A DNA stretch of 64,000 bases from Arthrobacter sp. ISL-72 (GTDB lineage Bacteria > Actinomycetota > Actinomycetes > Actinomycetales > Micrococcaceae): assembly GCF_018613755.1 (NCBI RefSeq), contig NZ_JAGGPP010000001.1:62001-126000 (forward strand). The letters are read 5' to 3'. Made by a program: the position numbers and the translations under genes. Numbering within the stretch: position 1 is the stretch's first letter; each line of letters starts with the position of its first letter. Under the pieces are notes generated by a model. It was not told the DNA's origin. It searched no databases and worked only from the letters and a program-made list of their open reading frames with translations. Below are positions 35,596 through 47,499 of this stretch, in pieces.

Positions 35596-37125
35596 ATGCC
35601 TATATTCCTCTCGGAAGTGTTGAAACACCCGACTCTCACGGCCGCTGATCCGGTGATCCGCGCAGGTGCGGCCGCAGTCGCGGCTACGCAGCTGCGGTGG
35701 GTTCACTCGAGCGAGGTCCTGGACATTGCGCCGTTGCTGAGCGGCGGTGAACTGCTTCTCACCGGCGGCGACGCATTGGTTTCGGCCCCTGACGGGCGGC
35801 GGGCGGAGTACGTCCGGCAGTTGGCTGAACGCGGTGTCGGCGCGCTGGTGGTGGAAACAGGGCAGACCCTTGCGTCCCTGCCGTCCTCCATGATCCGGGC
35901 GGCGGAAGAAGCGGGACTGCCCCTGATCGAGTTCCGCAAAGTGGTGCCGTTTGTGGGCATCATGCAGGCCATCAACTCGATGCTTGTCAGCGAGTCGGTG
36001 GCCCATCTGCGCCGCGCGGATGAGGCGAGCCACGCCATGGCTGTCGAGTTGGCCCACGGCAGTGGCCTGGATCAGATTCTGGCCGTGTTGGCCGGAATCA
36101 TTGGAGCGACGCTGGAGCTATCGACGGTGTCCGGCGTGACGCTCGGGACCGCAGCATCGGAGGTTTCCGGCCCAGCCACTGCCAGCCCGGCTGACGGAAC
36201 CCTGATCAACATCGACGTTCCCGTCCGGGGCGTGCCTTCCGCACGGCTGCTGATCAACGTCCCGTCCGACGGCGACGTCAACCTCGCGCGCGTTGCCGGC
36301 GGACGCTGCGTGGACATCCTTTCGCTGGCACTGCTGCAGCGGATGCCGCCGGGGCTGAAAGAGGTGGCCGGGACTGCACTGCTGCGGGCGGTCAGCTCGG
36401 GCAGCCAGCCGTGGCGGCTTCAGCAGCTCTCGCCGGCGGCCGGGATCCCGCCCTCGGCAACGGTGGTGGCCGTCGTCGTCAGGACTTCCACGTCGCAACA
36501 TCTGCGGGCGGCCATGGATAAAGTCCTGAAGCGGTGGGCGCAGCAGAGTGCCAGCTACGTGGACAATGCGGAGTTCCTCGCCGTTGCCGCTCTTCCTTTT
36601 GACGGGGCCGCGGCGGCGCGGGCCGAGCTCGTGGCTGCTCTGCGGGAACTCCCCGTGGAGGCCGGAACCATGACGGCGGTGGGCCCGTTGGCGGGCGGCA
36701 TCGAAAACGCGCCGTGGTCGCTCTCGGAGGCTAAATGTGCCTTGGACCTTACCGTGAACGGTTCGCGCCGGACGGCGGCACGGCCGGCGTCGGACGCGGA
36801 AGGTGTAGTGCACGACGTCGAAAATCTCGCCGTGGAGCGCTTGGCGGTGCAGCACCTGGACCAGGACGCGCGGCAAAATTTTGTCCGTCAGCAGCTGGGC
36901 CCTGTGCTGGAGCACGATGCCCGGCGGAACTCGCAACTGCTGGCCACGCTGGCAGTCTGGCTCGATTCCGGCTGCAATACGGCGCAGGCCGCCCGGGAAT
37001 TGCATGTGGAACGGCAGTCGATGCACCACCGCCTGCAGCGGATTTTTGAGCTGTGCGGCGGCGACCCCCGGGGAACGGGCCGGCTCGCTGCACTCCACCT
37101 GGCCACCCGCCTGGCCGTTCTCTAG
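35596..37125 (+). CDS. PucR-family transcriptional regulator
   Basis: A 509-residue regulator with the PucR N-terminal ligand domain (FLSEVLKHPTLTAADPVIRAG, then GGELLLTGG and RGVGALVVETGQTLASLP), a middle domain, and a C-terminal helix-turn-helix (LLATLAVWLDSGCNTAQAAR, then LHVERQSMHHRLQRIFEL). PucR proteins activate purine/allantoin catabolic genes. It is divergent from the NCS1/hydrolase pair and probably controls it. GGAG precedes the ATG. A large palindromic repeat follows the stop codon. Confidence 0.9.
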   Translation: MPIFLSEVLKHPTLTAADPVIRAGAAAVAATQLRWVHSSEVLDIAPLLSGGELLLTGGDALVSAPDGRRAEYVRQLAERGVGALVVETGQTLASLPSSMIRAAEEAGLPLIEFRKVVPFVGIMQAINSMLVSESVAHLRRADEASHAMAVELAHGSGLDQILAVLAGIIGATLELSTVSGVTLGTAASEVSGPATASPADGTLINIDVPVRGVPSARLLINVPSDGDVNLARVAGGRCVDILSLALLQRMPPGLKEVAGTALLRAVSSGSQPWRLQQLSPAAGIPPSATVVAVVVRTSTSQHLRAAMDKVLKRWAQQSASYVDNAEFLAVAALPFDGAAAARAELVAALRELPVEAGTMTAVGPLAGGIENAPWSLSEAKCALDLTVNGSRRTAARPASDAEGVVHDVENLAVERLAVQHLDQDARQNFVRQQLGPVLEHDARRNSQLLATLAVWLDSGCNTAQAARELHVERQSMHHRLQRIFELCGGDPRGTGRLAALHLATRLAVL

Positions 37126-37137
37126 CCGGGACCCAGG

Positions 37138-37264
37138 GGACGCTCCCTCACTTAACGCAAGAAAAACCGGGATCCCCTCTCACCGCGGTGAGAGGGGATC
37201 CCGGTTTAACCGACCGGTAGTGAGAGAGGGTCCCGGTTTAACCGACCGTTAGTGAGAGAGCGTC
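37138..37264. repeat. Nested palindromic (REP-like) element, copy 2, with 32-bp tandem units
   Basis: The core is a perfect 44-bp palindrome (37164-37207) with no loop. To its left is GGACGCTCCCTCACT; to its right are two tandem 32-bp units beginning at 37203 and 37235, each GGTTTAACCGACCG followed by AGTGAGAGAG. The words match the element at 32821, which has one such unit. It lies between the convergent pucR and purU genes. Confidence 0.9.
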
Positions 37265-37284
37265 GGGGTTGGGTTGGGCTCGGG

Positions 37285-38181
37285 TTACCGGAGCACCACT
37301 GTCCTGTTCCCCCGCAGGATCACCCGGCCCTCGCAGTGCCAGCGGACGGCGTTGCTGAGGGCCTTGCACTCGGTGTCGCGGCCGGCGGCCACCAGGTCCT
37401 CCGGGCCGTAGGTGTGGTCCACTTCCACGGTCTGTTGGGCAATGATCGGCCCCTCGTCGAGCTCGGCGTTGACGTAATGCGCGGTGGCGCCTACGGTCTT
37501 CACGCCGCGGGCGTAGGCCTGGTGGTACGGCTTGGCGCCCTTGAAGCTCGGCAGGAACGAGTGGTGGATGTTGATGGCCCGGCCCTCGAGCTTGCGGGTG
37601 AGGTTGTCGCTGAGGACCTGCATGTAGCGCGCCAGCACCACGAGTTCGACGTCGAGCTCGTCCACGAGTTCCAGCAGCCTCGCTTCCGCCTCGGGCTTGG
37701 TGGCGGCAGTGACGGGCACGTGGAAGAACGGGATGCCGTGCCATTCCACCAGCGTCTGGTGGTCGGTGTGGTTGGAGACCACGGCCACCACGTCCACCGG
37801 CAGTTCCCCGATCCGGGCGCGGAACAGGAGGTCGTTGAGGCAGTGCCCGAACTTGGACACCATGATCAGCACGCGGCGCTTGGCGCCGTTCGGCTCAAGC
37901 CGCCAGCGCATCCCGAAGCGTTCGGCCACGGGGGCAAAAGCGGCCCGCAGGGTGTCCGCGGTGGAGGCATCGCCGTCGGACGCGAAGTGCACCCGCATAA
38001 AGAAGTGGCCTTCGGAGCGTTCGCCGAACTGCTGGTTGTCGATGATGTCGCAGCCGTGTTCCAGCAGGAAGCCGGAGACGGCGTGGACGATGCCCGGCGA
38101 CTCCCGGCAGTCGAGCGTCAGGACGTGTTCCACGGTGGTCGCGGGCTGGCCGGAGAAGGATTCAGTCTGAATGGCAGTCAT
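37285..38181 (-). CDS. purU: Formyltetrahydrofolate deformylase (module A copy)
   Basis: Releases formate from 10-formyl-THF, regenerating THF. The 298-residue protein has an N-terminal ACT domain (VLTLDCRESPGIVHAVSGFL) and a formyltransferase-like domain with VLIMVSKFGHCLNDLLFR near 113 and the catalytic Asn-His segment INIHHSFLPSFKGAKPYHQA near 223. The Asp is in LDEGPII. Last gene of the seven-gene glyA-sox operon, 3 bp after sdaA. It resembles the second copy at 58.2 kb. In this setting it would drain formyl groups produced by sarcosine demethylation. Confidence 0.93.
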   Translation of the reverse strand: MTAIQTESFSGQPATTVEHVLTLDCRESPGIVHAVSGFLLEHGCDIIDNQQFGERSEGHFFMRVHFASDGDASTADTLRAAFAPVAERFGMRWRLEPNGAKRRVLIMVSKFGHCLNDLLFRARIGELPVDVVAVVSNHTDHQTLVEWHGIPFFHVPVTAATKPEAEARLLELVDELDVELVVLARYMQVLSDNLTRKLEGRAINIHHSFLPSFKGAKPYHQAYARGVKTVGATAHYVNAELDEGPIIAQQTVEVDHTYGPEDLVAAGRDTECKALSNAVRWHCEGRVILRGNRTVVLR

Positions 38182-38184
38182 GGC

Positions 38185-39557
<1,373 letters not shown>

Positions 39558-39558
<1 letters not shown>

Positions 39559-40193
39559 CAGGGCACCTCGGGGGAAGCAAACTCCCTCATGGCGTCCAGG
39601 AGCCACCTGCCCAGGAAGTCCGCGAAGGAGGCCCGCGGGAAGATCCGGTAGCTTTCCTCGCCGGGCTTCAGCAGGATGACCGGGATGTTGCCGACTTCCG
39701 TGTTCACTGCAGTTCCCGGGGTGAAGCTGCGGGGGTGCAGGTCCAGGGCGCAGCCCTTCTCCAGGACGGCGCGGGCGCGCGGGCCGGCGAGTTCGAATGT
39801 GGTGCGGTTGGCGGAGAGGTCCACCACCTGGCCCGGAGCGTCACCCAGGGCGGCCACAAGGGAGCCGATGAGGTCTCCGCCGAGTGAGTCGTGGGCCTCT
39901 TCCGGTGCCACCATCAGGAACTCGGACGGTCCCAGCCAGAGGACGCTGACGCGCTCCGTGCCGGCCACTTCGCCGCACCGTGCCGGCAGGCCGCCGACGA
40001 CGGAAGCGATGCGTGACCCCGCTTCGGAACGGGGGTCCACGCGGACGCCCGCCATGGTCTGGAACGGGCCCTCCTTCAGGACAACGGTTCCTTCGACGGA
40101 CCCGGCTTCCAGTGCGCCGGCCAGGTGTGAGGCCGGGCTGCGGCGGATGTCCCGGAGTCCATTGATGCCTTCGAGTGCTGCTGTGTTAGCCAT
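39558..40193 (-). CDS. soxG: Sarcosine oxidase gamma subunit
   Basis: The small structural subunit of the heterotetrameric sarcosine oxidase. It has 211 residues, GcvT-like in its second half: [58 protein letters not shown] and [20 protein letters not shown]. The [12 protein letters not shown] is chosen because it overlaps the soxA end by 8 bp; an earlier in-frame start falls inside soxA with no family similarity. Operon position soxB-D-A-G is canonical. Confidence 0.92.
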
Positions 40194-43146
40194 CTTTGCG
40201 GGTCCCTTCGGGGTCAAAAAGTACGGTTTCTGCGACGACAACATCCACCAGCTGGTCGCCGGCGGCGGCCACCAGGGTCTCGCCGATGCGGTTGCGGCCA
40301 TTCTTGATCAGTGCCAGCCCGAACGACCTGCCCAGGGCGGCGCTGTGGTAGCTCGAGGTCACGAAGCCCTGCATGGGCACGGGGCCGTAGGCCGGGTTGG
40401 TCGGAATTCCCTTTTCGACCAGCTGGGTGCCTTCCGGGAGCCGCAGGGTTCCGTCCACGGGAAGGACGCTGACCAGGTGCTTGCGGTCCTCGCGCTGCCC
40501 GTCCACCCGGGAGTAGGAGCGCTTGCCGATGAAGTCCTTGGCCTTGGAGACCACCCATTCCATTCCGGCGTCCTGCGGGGTGACCGTGCCGTCGGTGTCC
40601 TGCCCGACGATCGGGTAGCCCTTTTCGGCGCGGAGCACGTGCATCGTTTCGGTGCCGTAGGGGGTGATGTTGAATTCGGCACCGGCGGCGGCCACGGATT
40701 CCCAGGTGTTCAGCCCGTACCAGGACGGCACGTTGATTTCGTAGGCCAGTTCACCGGAGAAGGAGATGCGGCAAATCCGCGCCTGCACGCCGGAGGCGAG
40801 GGTGGTTTCGCGGAAGGTCATGAACGGGAAGGCTTCGGCATCCAGGCCGCCGTCGGCGGCGAGTTCCGGTGCCACCTTGGCTATCACTGCGCGGGATTTC
40901 GGCCCGACGACGGCAATGGTGCTCCACTGTTCGGTCACCGAGGTGCAGTGCACGTCCAGTTCCGGCCATTCGGTCTGCAGCCACTCCTCCAGCCAGTCCA
41001 GCACCTTCGCGGCGCCGCCGGTGGTGGTGGTCATGAAGAACCGGTCCTCGTCGAGGCGAAGGGTCACGCCGTCGTCGAAAATCATGCCGTCCGCCATGCA
41101 CATGACGCCGTAGCGGGCGGAGCCGGGTGCGAGCTTCTTGAAGGCGTTGGTGTAGATCCGGTTGAGGAACTCCCCGGCGTCCTTGCCCCGGATTTCGATC
41201 TTGCCGAGCGTGGTGGCGTCCATGAAGCCCACGGAGTCGCGGACGGCGGCGCACTCGCGCAGCACGGCGGCGTCCATGTCCTCGCCGTCCTGCGGGTAGT
41301 ACCAGGGACGCTTCCACTGCCCGACGTCCTCGAACAGCGCGCCCTGGGCAACGTGCCACGGGTGGATCGAGGTGACGCGGGCGGGATCGAACAGTTCGCC
41401 GCGCTGGCGGCCGGCGAGGGCCGCGAACGCCACCGGGGTGAACGGTGCCCGGTAGGTGGTGGTGCCGATGTCGCCGATGCCCCGGGACGCTTCGCCAGCC
41501 TGGCGGAGCGCCGCGGCGATGACGCCGATCGCGTTGACGCCTGAGGTCTTGCCCTGGTCGTTGGCGGTGCTGATGGAGGTGTAGCGCTTGATGTGCTCCA
41601 CCGAGCGCATGCCGGCTCCCGTGGACCGCAGCACGTCAGCCACGGACTGGTCACGCTGGAAGTCAACGAAGTGGTGGTGCCAGTCATCCGGCGTACCGGC
41701 CTGGCCCGGGACCAGCCACAGCTGGCGGGTGGGGGCGGAGGCCTTCGGCTCGCCGATCGGGGCGGGCTGCACGGCGGATTCAAAGCCGGCGGCGATGGCG
41801 GCCGTAGCGCCGGCGGAGATGCCTTCGGTGAGGCAGTCAGCGAGTTCGAAGCTGCCGCGGCCGGAGCCGACAATCTGCTGGTTCGGGACCACGGTGCTCG
41901 GCACGAAAGCCGCCAGCTCCTCGTCCCAGCGCAGCTTGCCCTGCCGCTGCGAGTGGAGGTGCACCAGCGGGCTCCAGCCGCCGGAGACTGCCAGCAGGTC
42001 GCAGGCGATCTCTTCGATGCCGGAGGTGAGTTCGCCGTCGTCGTTGATGCTGCGGACGGTGACGCTGTCCAGCCGGCCTGCGTTTGTGCCGGCGGCGGAT
42101 TCGGAGGAGGCGGTGTTTGCCACCGCGCTGCCGATCAGCACGCGGGTGCCGGATTCGACGGCGGCCGCGGCCACCTCGGTGAGACGGGGACGGGCGTCGA
42201 CGACGGCCGCCACCTTGACGCCGGCGGCCCGCAGGTCCGCGGCCAGGGTGTAGGCGCTGTCATTGGTGGTGCTGATGACCACGCGCTTCCCGGCTGCCAC
42301 CGCGTAGCGGTTGAGGTAGCTGCGGACGGCCGAGGCGAGCATGATGCCGGGCCGGTCGTTGTTCTCGAAGACCAGGGGCCGTTCGTGCGCTCCGGGGGCC
42401 AGGACCACCTGGTTGGCACGGATGTGCCAAATCCGCTGCCGGGACACACCCGGGGCGGCCGGGCTGGACAGGTGGTCGGTGCGGTTCTGCACGGCGATGA
42501 CGTAGTTGGCGTCGTAGGCGCCGAAGGCCGTGGTGCGGTTCAGGACCGTGGATTCAGCGGCTGAGACGAGCTCGGCCTCCACGTCGGCCACCCATTCCAG
42601 GGCTGGCTTGCCCTCGATGGAGTCGGCCAGGTCCGATGCAGTGGAGCCGGACAGGAGCGATCCGCCCAGTTCGGGCTGATCGTCCAGCAGCATCACGCGG
42701 GCACCGGTGCGCACGGCTTCGCGGGCCGCGGCGAGGCCGGCGGGGCCGCCGCCGATCACCAGGACGTCCGTGTGCACGTACTTCTTGTCGTACTCGGCGC
42801 GGTCCTCCTCCGGGTCCAGCCGGCCGAGGCCGTTGAGCAGTTCCGCGTTCAGTCCGTCCACCAGGGACACGGTGGTGGCGGGGAGCATGGACTCGGCAAC
42901 GTGGCCCGGGAAGCGGGCCGCAACCTTGACCAGCGCGTTGGCTTCCTCGACGCCGGCGGACATGATGCCGCGGGGACGGTCCTCGTAGAGCGAGTTGCCG
43001 GCGGCGATGCGGCCGTTGGCGAGCAGCGCAGAGGCGAGCGTGTCGCCGGGGTGTCCGGTGAATTCTTCGCCGTCCACGGTGAAACGCCAGGAGATGCTGC
43101 GGTCGATGCGTCCGCCGGCGGCGAGGCGGGCGTTCTGGGAAGTCAC
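40186..43146 (-). CDS. soxA: Sarcosine oxidase alpha subunit
   Basis: The 986-residue subunit that binds NAD and passes the sarcosine methyl group to tetrahydrofolate as 5,10-methylene-THF. The N-terminal ferredoxin-like region has [20 protein letters not shown]. The dinucleotide-binding motif [20 protein letters not shown] is near 130, and a second nucleotide-binding part contains [20 protein letters not shown] near 265. The last 380 residues are a GcvT-like folate-binding domain ([39 protein letters not shown]). GTG start overlapping soxD by 4 bp. Confidence 0.95.
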   Translation of the reverse strand: MTSQNARLAAGGRIDRSISWRFTVDGEEFTGHPGDTLASALLANGRIAAGNSLYEDRPRGIMSAGVEEANALVKVAARFPGHVAESMLPATTVSLVDGLNAELLNGLGRLDPEEDRAEYDKKYVHTDVLVIGGGPAGLAAAREAVRTGARVMLLDDQPELGGSLLSGSTASDLADSIEGKPALEWVADVEAELVSAAESTVLNRTTAFGAYDANYVIAVQNRTDHLSSPAAPGVSRQRIWHIRANQVVLAPGAHERPLVFENNDRPGIMLASAVRSYLNRYAVAAGKRVVISTTNDSAYTLAADLRAAGVKVAAVVDARPRLTEVAAAAVESGTRVLIGSAVANTASSESAAGTNAGRLDSVTVRSINDDGELTSGIEEIACDLLAVSGGWSPLVHLHSQRQGKLRWDEELAAFVPSTVVPNQQIVGSGRGSFELADCLTEGISAGATAAIAAGFESAVQPAPIGEPKASAPTRQLWLVPGQAGTPDDWHHHFVDFQRDQSVADVLRSTGAGMRSVEHIKRYTSISTANDQGKTSGVNAIGVIAAALRQAGEASRGIGDIGTTTYRAPFTPVAFAALAGRQRGELFDPARVTSIHPWHVAQGALFEDVGQWKRPWYYPQDGEDMDAAVLRECAAVRDSVGFMDATTLGKIEIRGKDAGEFLNRIYTNAFKKLAPGSARYGVMCMADGMIFDDGVTLRLDEDRFFMTTTTGGAAKVLDWLEEWLQTEWPELDVHCTSVTEQWSTIAVVGPKSRAVIAKVAPELAADGGLDAEAFPFMTFRETTLASGVQARICRISFSGELAYEINVPSWYGLNTWESVAAAGAEFNITPYGTETMHVLRAEKGYPIVGQDTDGTVTPQDAGMEWVVSKAKDFIGKRSYSRVDGQREDRKHLVSVLPVDGTLRLPEGTQLVEKGIPTNPAYGPVPMQGFVTSSYHSAALGRSFGLALIKNGRNRIGETLVAAAGDQLVDVVVAETVLFDPEGTRKDG

Positions 43147-43547
43147 TTGGTTGCTCCTTCCGGGGCGGTGGTGCTGGCAGTGCCGGACGAAGCGGCGTCA
43201 GGGGCGGCGGTGCCGGTGGTGGTGCTGTCAGCGGCGGTGCTGGCAGTGCCGGATTCGGCCGCCGGCGGGACGGCCGCGGCCGGGCGCGGTGTACCCATCG
43301 GATAAACGGCCTGGATGTCGTAGGTGACGGTGTCGCGGAGCATGTTGAACCACTGCCGGCAGCCGGTGCTGTGCACCCACCGCTCGGCGAAGGTGCCCTT
43401 GGTGTTCTCGCGGTAGAACAGGAACTCGGCCCATTCGCGGTCGTTCAGCTCGTTCGGGTTTTCCGGGTAGGCCACGTGGGCCTGGCCGCCGTAGTGGAAT
43501 TCGGTCTCGTCGCGCGAGCCGCAGTTGGGGCATGTGATGAGCAGCAT
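43143..43547 (-). CDS. soxD: Sarcosine oxidase delta subunit, extended tail
   Basis: The 134-residue zinc-binding subunit. The first 90 residues are canonical: [20 protein letters not shown] with the zinc cysteines, [20 protein letters not shown] and [18 protein letters not shown]. After YPMGTPRP comes an atypical about 45-residue tail of Ala, Ser and Thr with two copies of SGTAST, encoded by a GTGCTGGCAGTGCC repeat on the plus strand. The tail is probably disordered. It lies 26 bp after soxB and overlaps soxA by 4 bp. Confidence 0.92.
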   Translation of the reverse strand: MLLITCPNCGSRDETEFHYGGQAHVAYPENPNELNDREWAEFLFYRENTKGTFAERWVHSTGCRQWFNMLRDTVTYDIQAVYPMGTPRPAAAVPPAAESGTASTAADSTTTGTAAPDAASSGTASTTAPEGATK

Positions 43548-43573
43548 GTGCGTCTTCTTTCTATGGACGGCGG

Positions 43574-44794
43574 CTAGTGGGCGACGGCGGCTGCGCCGTG
43601 TTCGTCGATCAGGGCTCCGGTTTCGAAGCGTTCCAGCGCGAACGGCTTGTTCAGCTTGTGCGGGGCGCCTGTGGCGATGGTGTGCGCGAAAGTGAGTCCG
43701 GCAGCCGGGGTGCCCTTGAAGCCGCCGGTTCCCCAGCCGCAGTTCACGAACATGTTGTCCACCGGTGTGGTGCCGACGATCGGCGAGGCATCCAGCGTGG
43801 TGTCCACGATGCCGCCCCAGGTCCGGAGCACATGCGCCCGGGCGAAAATCGGGAACAGTTCGACGGCGGCGGCCATCTGGTTTTCGATCACGTGGAAGGA
43901 GCCGCGCTGGCCATAGCCGTTGTAGGAGTCAACGCCGGCGCCCATGACCAGTTCGCCCTTGTGTGCCTGCGAGACGTAGACGTGCACGTGGTTGGACATC
44001 ACCACGGTGGGGTGGACCGGTTCGTGCAGTTCCGAGACCAGCGCCTGGAGCGGGTGGGACTGGATGGGGAGCCGGAAGCCCGCCATTTCCGCCAGGACCG
44101 AGCTGTGCCCGGCGGCGCACAGGCCTACCTTTTCGGTGTTGATGGTGCCGCGGTTGGTCTTGACGCCCACCACGCGGTTGCCGTCCTTGAGGAAGCCGGT
44201 GACTTCGCAGTTCTGGATGATGTCCACGCCGAGTTCGTCGCACTTGCGGGCAAACGCCCAGGCCACGTGGTCGTGCTTGGCGATGCCGGCGCGGGGCTGG
44301 TAGGTGGCACCCATGACGGGGTAGCGGATGTTGTCGCTGATGTTCAGGATGGGGCACAGTTCCTTGACCTGGTCCGGTTCCAGCCATTCAGCGTCCACGC
44401 CATTGAGCTTGTTGGCTCCCACCCGGCGGATGCTTTCGCGGACGTCGCCCAGGGTGTGGGCGAGGTTCATGACGCCGCGCTGGCTGAACAGGAAGTCGTA
44501 TTCCAGCTCCTCCGGCAGGATCTCCCACAGCTTCAGTGCGTGCTCGTAGATGGCCGCGCTCTCGTCCCACAGGTAGTTGGAACGGATGATGGTGGTGTTG
44601 CGGGCCATGTTGCCGCCGGCCAGCCAGCCCTTTTCCAGGACGGCGATGTTGGTCATGCCGTGGTTCTTGGCCAGGAAGTACGCCGTGGCCAGGCCGTGTC
44701 CGCCGCCGCCCACGATCACTGCGTCGTAGGAGGACTTGGGCTCCGGGTTTCGCCAGAGGAAATCCGGGTGCTCCGGGAGCTGCTGGGTGCTCAC
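43574..44794 (-). CDS. soxB: Sarcosine oxidase beta subunit
   Basis: The 406-residue catalytic flavoprotein of heterotetrameric sarcosine oxidase, oxidising sarcosine to glycine. The FAD motif is [20 protein letters not shown] near 25. [17 protein letters not shown] near 170 includes the histidine that binds FMN covalently in characterised enzymes. [15 protein letters not shown] [17 protein letters not shown] lies near 365. GTG start overlapping the glyA stop by 4 bp. Confidence 0.94.
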   Translation of the reverse strand: MSTQQLPEHPDFLWRNPEPKSSYDAVIVGGGGHGLATAYFLAKNHGMTNIAVLEKGWLAGGNMARNTTIIRSNYLWDESAAIYEHALKLWEILPEELEYDFLFSQRGVMNLAHTLGDVRESIRRVGANKLNGVDAEWLEPDQVKELCPILNISDNIRYPVMGATYQPRAGIAKHDHVAWAFARKCDELGVDIIQNCEVTGFLKDGNRVVGVKTNRGTINTEKVGLCAAGHSSVLAEMAGFRLPIQSHPLQALVSELHEPVHPTVVMSNHVHVYVSQAHKGELVMGAGVDSYNGYGQRGSFHVIENQMAAAVELFPIFARAHVLRTWGGIVDTTLDASPIVGTTPVDNMFVNCGWGTGGFKGTPAAGLTFAHTIATGAPHKLNKPFALERFETGALIDEHGAAAVAH

Positions 44795-46170
44795 TGGGCT
44801 GCTCCAATCATTGCTGTCTCGAGTTCGGTGTAGGCGGCAATTTCGGTGCCGTTAATGAGGTGGGGGTAGAGCGGGAACTGTTCGGCGAGCGCGGTGACCC
44901 GGGCGCGGAGTTCGACGGCGGTGTCCTCGCTGAGCGATTCACCCTCACCGGTGCCGTTACTGTTTGTGCCACTACTGGCGGAGGCGATCAGCGCCGTCGC
45001 AATGATGTCCGCAACTTCGGCGAACTCCGTGGCGCCGAAGCCGCGGGTCGCGAGGGCGGGGGTGCCGATCCGGAGGCCGGAGGACACCATCGGCGGGCGG
45101 GGGTCGAACGGAACGGCGTTGCGGTTGACCGTGATGCCGATGCGGTGCAGCGCGTCTTCGGCCTGCTGCCCGTCCAGCCGTGAGTTCCGGAGGTCCACAA
45201 GGACCAGGTGGACGTCGGTGCCGCCGTTGACCACGGAGATGCCGGCTGCGGCGACGTCGTCCCGGAGGAGGCGCTCAGCCAGCAGCTTGGATCCCTGCAG
45301 GACGCGTTCCTGGCGTTCCTTGAATTCCGGGGAGCCGGCGAGCTTGAAGGCCACGGCCTTGGCGGCAATGACGTGCTCCAGCGGGCCGCCCTGCTGGCCG
45401 GGGAAGACGGCACTGTTGATCTTCTTGGCGTACTGCTCCTTGGCCAGGATGACTCCGCCGCGCGGTCCGCCGAGGGTCTTGTGGGTGGTGGTGGTGACGA
45501 CGTCGGCGTACGGCACCGGGTTGGGGTGAAGCCCCGCGGCGACCAGGCCGGCGAAGTGGGCCATGTCCACCATGAGGTAGGCGCCAACGAGGTCGGCGAT
45601 GCGGCGGAACTCGGCGAAGTCGAGCTGGCGGGAGTATGCGGACCAACCGGCCACGATCAGCTTCGGCTTGTGTTCAAGGGCGAGGGCCTCTACTTCCGCC
45701 ATGTCCACCCGAAGGTCGGACTCACGGACGTGGTAGGGCACCACGTTGTAGAGCTTGCCGGAGAAGTTGATTTTCATGCCGTGGGTGAGGTGTCCGCCGT
45801 GCGCCAGGGAAAGGCCCAGGATGGTGTCGCCCGGGTTCAGCAGTGCGAACATGGCGGCCGCATTGGCCTGCGCGCCGGAGTGCGGCTGGACGTTGGCGAA
45901 CTCTGCGCCGAACAGGGCCTTCACCCGGTCAATGGCAAGCTGCTCAACCACGTCAACGTGCTCGCAGCCGCCGTAGTAGCGCTTCCCCGGGTAGCCCTCG
46001 GCGTACTTGTTGGTCAGGACCGAGCCCTGGGCCTCCATGACCGCGGCGGGGGCGAAATTCTCCGAGGCAATCATTTCCAGTGTTGACTGCTGGCGATCCA
46101 GCTCGCGGACGATGGCCTGCTGGACCTCGGGGTCGACTGCGGAAAGTCGCTCGTTCAACTGCTCAACCAC
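44791..46170 (-). CDS. glyA: Serine hydroxymethyltransferase
   Basis: Makes serine from glycine and 5,10-methylene-THF here, running in the catabolic direction. The 459-residue PLP enzyme has [20 protein letters not shown] near 52, the PLP-lysine motif [14 protein letters not shown] with Lys231, and [20 protein letters not shown] near 372. A short Ser/Asn/Thr insertion lies near 409-421. GTG start with AAAGGAG 6 bases upstream. First gene of the operon; its promoter carries a perfect palindrome next to a divergent GntR gene. A housekeeping glyA would be expected elsewhere. Confidence 0.95.
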   Translation of the reverse strand: MVEQLNERLSAVDPEVQQAIVRELDRQQSTLEMIASENFAPAAVMEAQGSVLTNKYAEGYPGKRYYGGCEHVDVVEQLAIDRVKALFGAEFANVQPHSGAQANAAAMFALLNPGDTILGLSLAHGGHLTHGMKINFSGKLYNVVPYHVRESDLRVDMAEVEALALEHKPKLIVAGWSAYSRQLDFAEFRRIADLVGAYLMVDMAHFAGLVAAGLHPNPVPYADVVTTTTHKTLGGPRGGVILAKEQYAKKINSAVFPGQQGGPLEHVIAAKAVAFKLAGSPEFKERQERVLQGSKLLAERLLRDDVAAAGISVVNGGTDVHLVLVDLRNSRLDGQQAEDALHRIGITVNRNAVPFDPRPPMVSSGLRIGTPALATRGFGATEFAEVADIIATALIASASSGTNSNGTGEGESLSEDTAVELRARVTALAEQFPLYPHLINGTEIAAYTELETAMIGAAQ

Positions 46171-46201
46171 GGTTGCTCCTTTGAAATACTATTGCTAGAT
46201 A

Positions 46202-46215
46202 ACTAATATATTAGT
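46202..46215. promoter_or_regulatory. GntR operator candidate, site 1 (glyA/GntR-A promoter)
   Basis: ACTAATATATTAGT is a perfect 14-bp palindrome 32 bp from the glyA start, between glyA and the divergent GntR gene. The core CTAATATAT recurs at the promoters of the two other GntR paralogues (58151 and 63928). Confidence 0.75.
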
Positions 46216-46326
46216 GTGGAATCAATGGTATGATTAGGATCACAAGAGAGTCAAGGGGTCAGCCTAAAATGGCACTAAGCTTCCGTTTGAACCCTGATTC
46301 TGAGTAGCGATGATCGGAGCGGCGCC

Positions 46327-46998
46327 TTGAACGCACTTCCCCTCCTGCCTCCCGCCGAGGACGAGGCCCCGTCCCAGGCGGAGGCCGCGTACCGGCAGCT
46401 CCGCGACAAACTCATCATGCTCGAGATCCGGCCGGGCGAACCCATCAATGACGGGCAGCTGGCGGCCGAGTTCGGCTCCGGCCGCACTCCCGTGCGCGAG
46501 GCGATCAAGCGGCTGGAGGTGGACCACCTTGTGGTTTCCTATCCGCGCCGGGGAACGTTCGCCACCAACGTGGACTTCACGGAACTGGCTGACGTCTCGG
46601 AGGTGCGGGAGCTGCTCGAACCGCTGGCGGCGCGCCGCGCTGCCACCAGGGCAAGTGCGGCCATGCGCCGCGAACTGCTGCACGTCGCCAAAACCATTGC
46701 CGAGCTGGATCCCAGCCCCGCGGAGTCCCGTGACCTCATGCGGTACGACCTGACCGTCCACCGCCTGATCTACAAGGCGGCCGCGAATCCGCACCTCGAG
46801 GACACCCTGATCCGCTACGACAACCTGGCAACGCGGATCTGGTGTGTGGTCCTGGACAAGGTCCCTTCGGTGAGCGGGCACATCACCGAGCACGTGGAAC
46901 TCTTGGAAGCCGTGGCGGAAGGCGATGCCGACAGGGCCGGCAAGTTGGCGCTGCACCACGTGACGAGCTTCGAGGAGACCATCCGGAAGGTGCTGTAG
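46327..46998 (+). CDS. GntR/FCD-family regulator, paralogue A
   Basis: A 223-residue regulator. The winged helix at about 20-80 reads AYRQLRDKLIMLEIRPGEP then GSGRTPVREAIKRLEVDHLV and YPRRGTFA; the C-terminal FCD ligand domain has metal-binding histidines (DLTVHRLIY, ITEHVELLEAV). TTG start with GGAG 7 bases upstream. It diverges from the glyA-sox operon and shares the recognition-helix sequence GRTPxREAxKRLE with paralogues at 57.4 and 63.2 kb. Likely controls module A in response to a pathway metabolite such as sarcosine, glycine or a folate-linked product. Confidence 0.9.
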   Translation: MNALPLLPPAEDEAPSQAEAAYRQLRDKLIMLEIRPGEPINDGQLAAEFGSGRTPVREAIKRLEVDHLVVSYPRRGTFATNVDFTELADVSEVRELLEPLAARRAATRASAAMRRELLHVAKTIAELDPSPAESRDLMRYDLTVHRLIYKAAANPHLEDTLIRYDNLATRIWCVVLDKVPSVSGHITEHVELLEAVAEGDADRAGKLALHHVTSFEETIRKVL

Positions 46999-47044
46999 GG
47001 CTATGCCCGGGCGTGATCGCCTTGGCACGGCCGCTGCGGCGGGC

Positions 47045-47496
47045 ATGACCGGACCGATCCTATTCGTGACGGTGTTCAGTCTTTTCGGCTGGCTGGATGG
47101 TTAGCCAGCCTGATTGCGTCCGGACCGTTCACGACGGACCCCTCGTCAGTGTTTGACCAGACCAGCGTGCACGGCATAGTGCATGGCATCTTCGGGGCCA
47201 TCGTCTTCACATTCGCCCCTCTCAGTTGCTTCGTGTTCTACCGGCGCTTCCGCAGCGATCAGCTTTGGCACCCGCTGGCGGGCTGGACGCTGGCCAGCGG
47301 GATTTTCCTCGTCGTCGGGAACGGGCTGCTCAAGGTCAGTCAGCAGCCCGGTGGCGGTCTGTTCGAGTGCAAGGGCCTTGTCCAGCGCACCATTCTTGTC
47401 ATATTCATGGCATGGGTCTTCGCGGTCGCCTGCCGCTTGCGCCCGCGAGCGCCGGCTTCCAGGCAACGGTTGGGCGAAGCTGGCGCTCCACAATAA
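47045..47496 (+). pseudogene. DUF998-like membrane protein, internally deleted
   Basis: Two pieces remain in different frames. The first, MTGPILFVTVFSLFGWLDG from 47045, looks like the opening helix and ends in TAG. The second, from about 47104, reads SLIASGPFTTDPSSVFDQTS then HGIVHGIFGAIVFTFAPLSC and two further helices, matching the middle and end of DUF998 integral membrane proteins. Roughly 90 codons between the two are missing. Confidence 0.6.
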
Positions 47497-47499
47497 AAA

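Noticed and set aside
36735..37049. Overlapping coding frames within pucR
   Set aside because: They are Arg/Ala/Gly-rich shifts of the real gene without ribosome sites.
46171..46326. Glycine riboswitch upstream of glyA
   Set aside because: No tandem GG...GGCGCCGAAGG-type aptamer core is present; the region instead has a palindromic operator and promoter-like AT-rich sequence.
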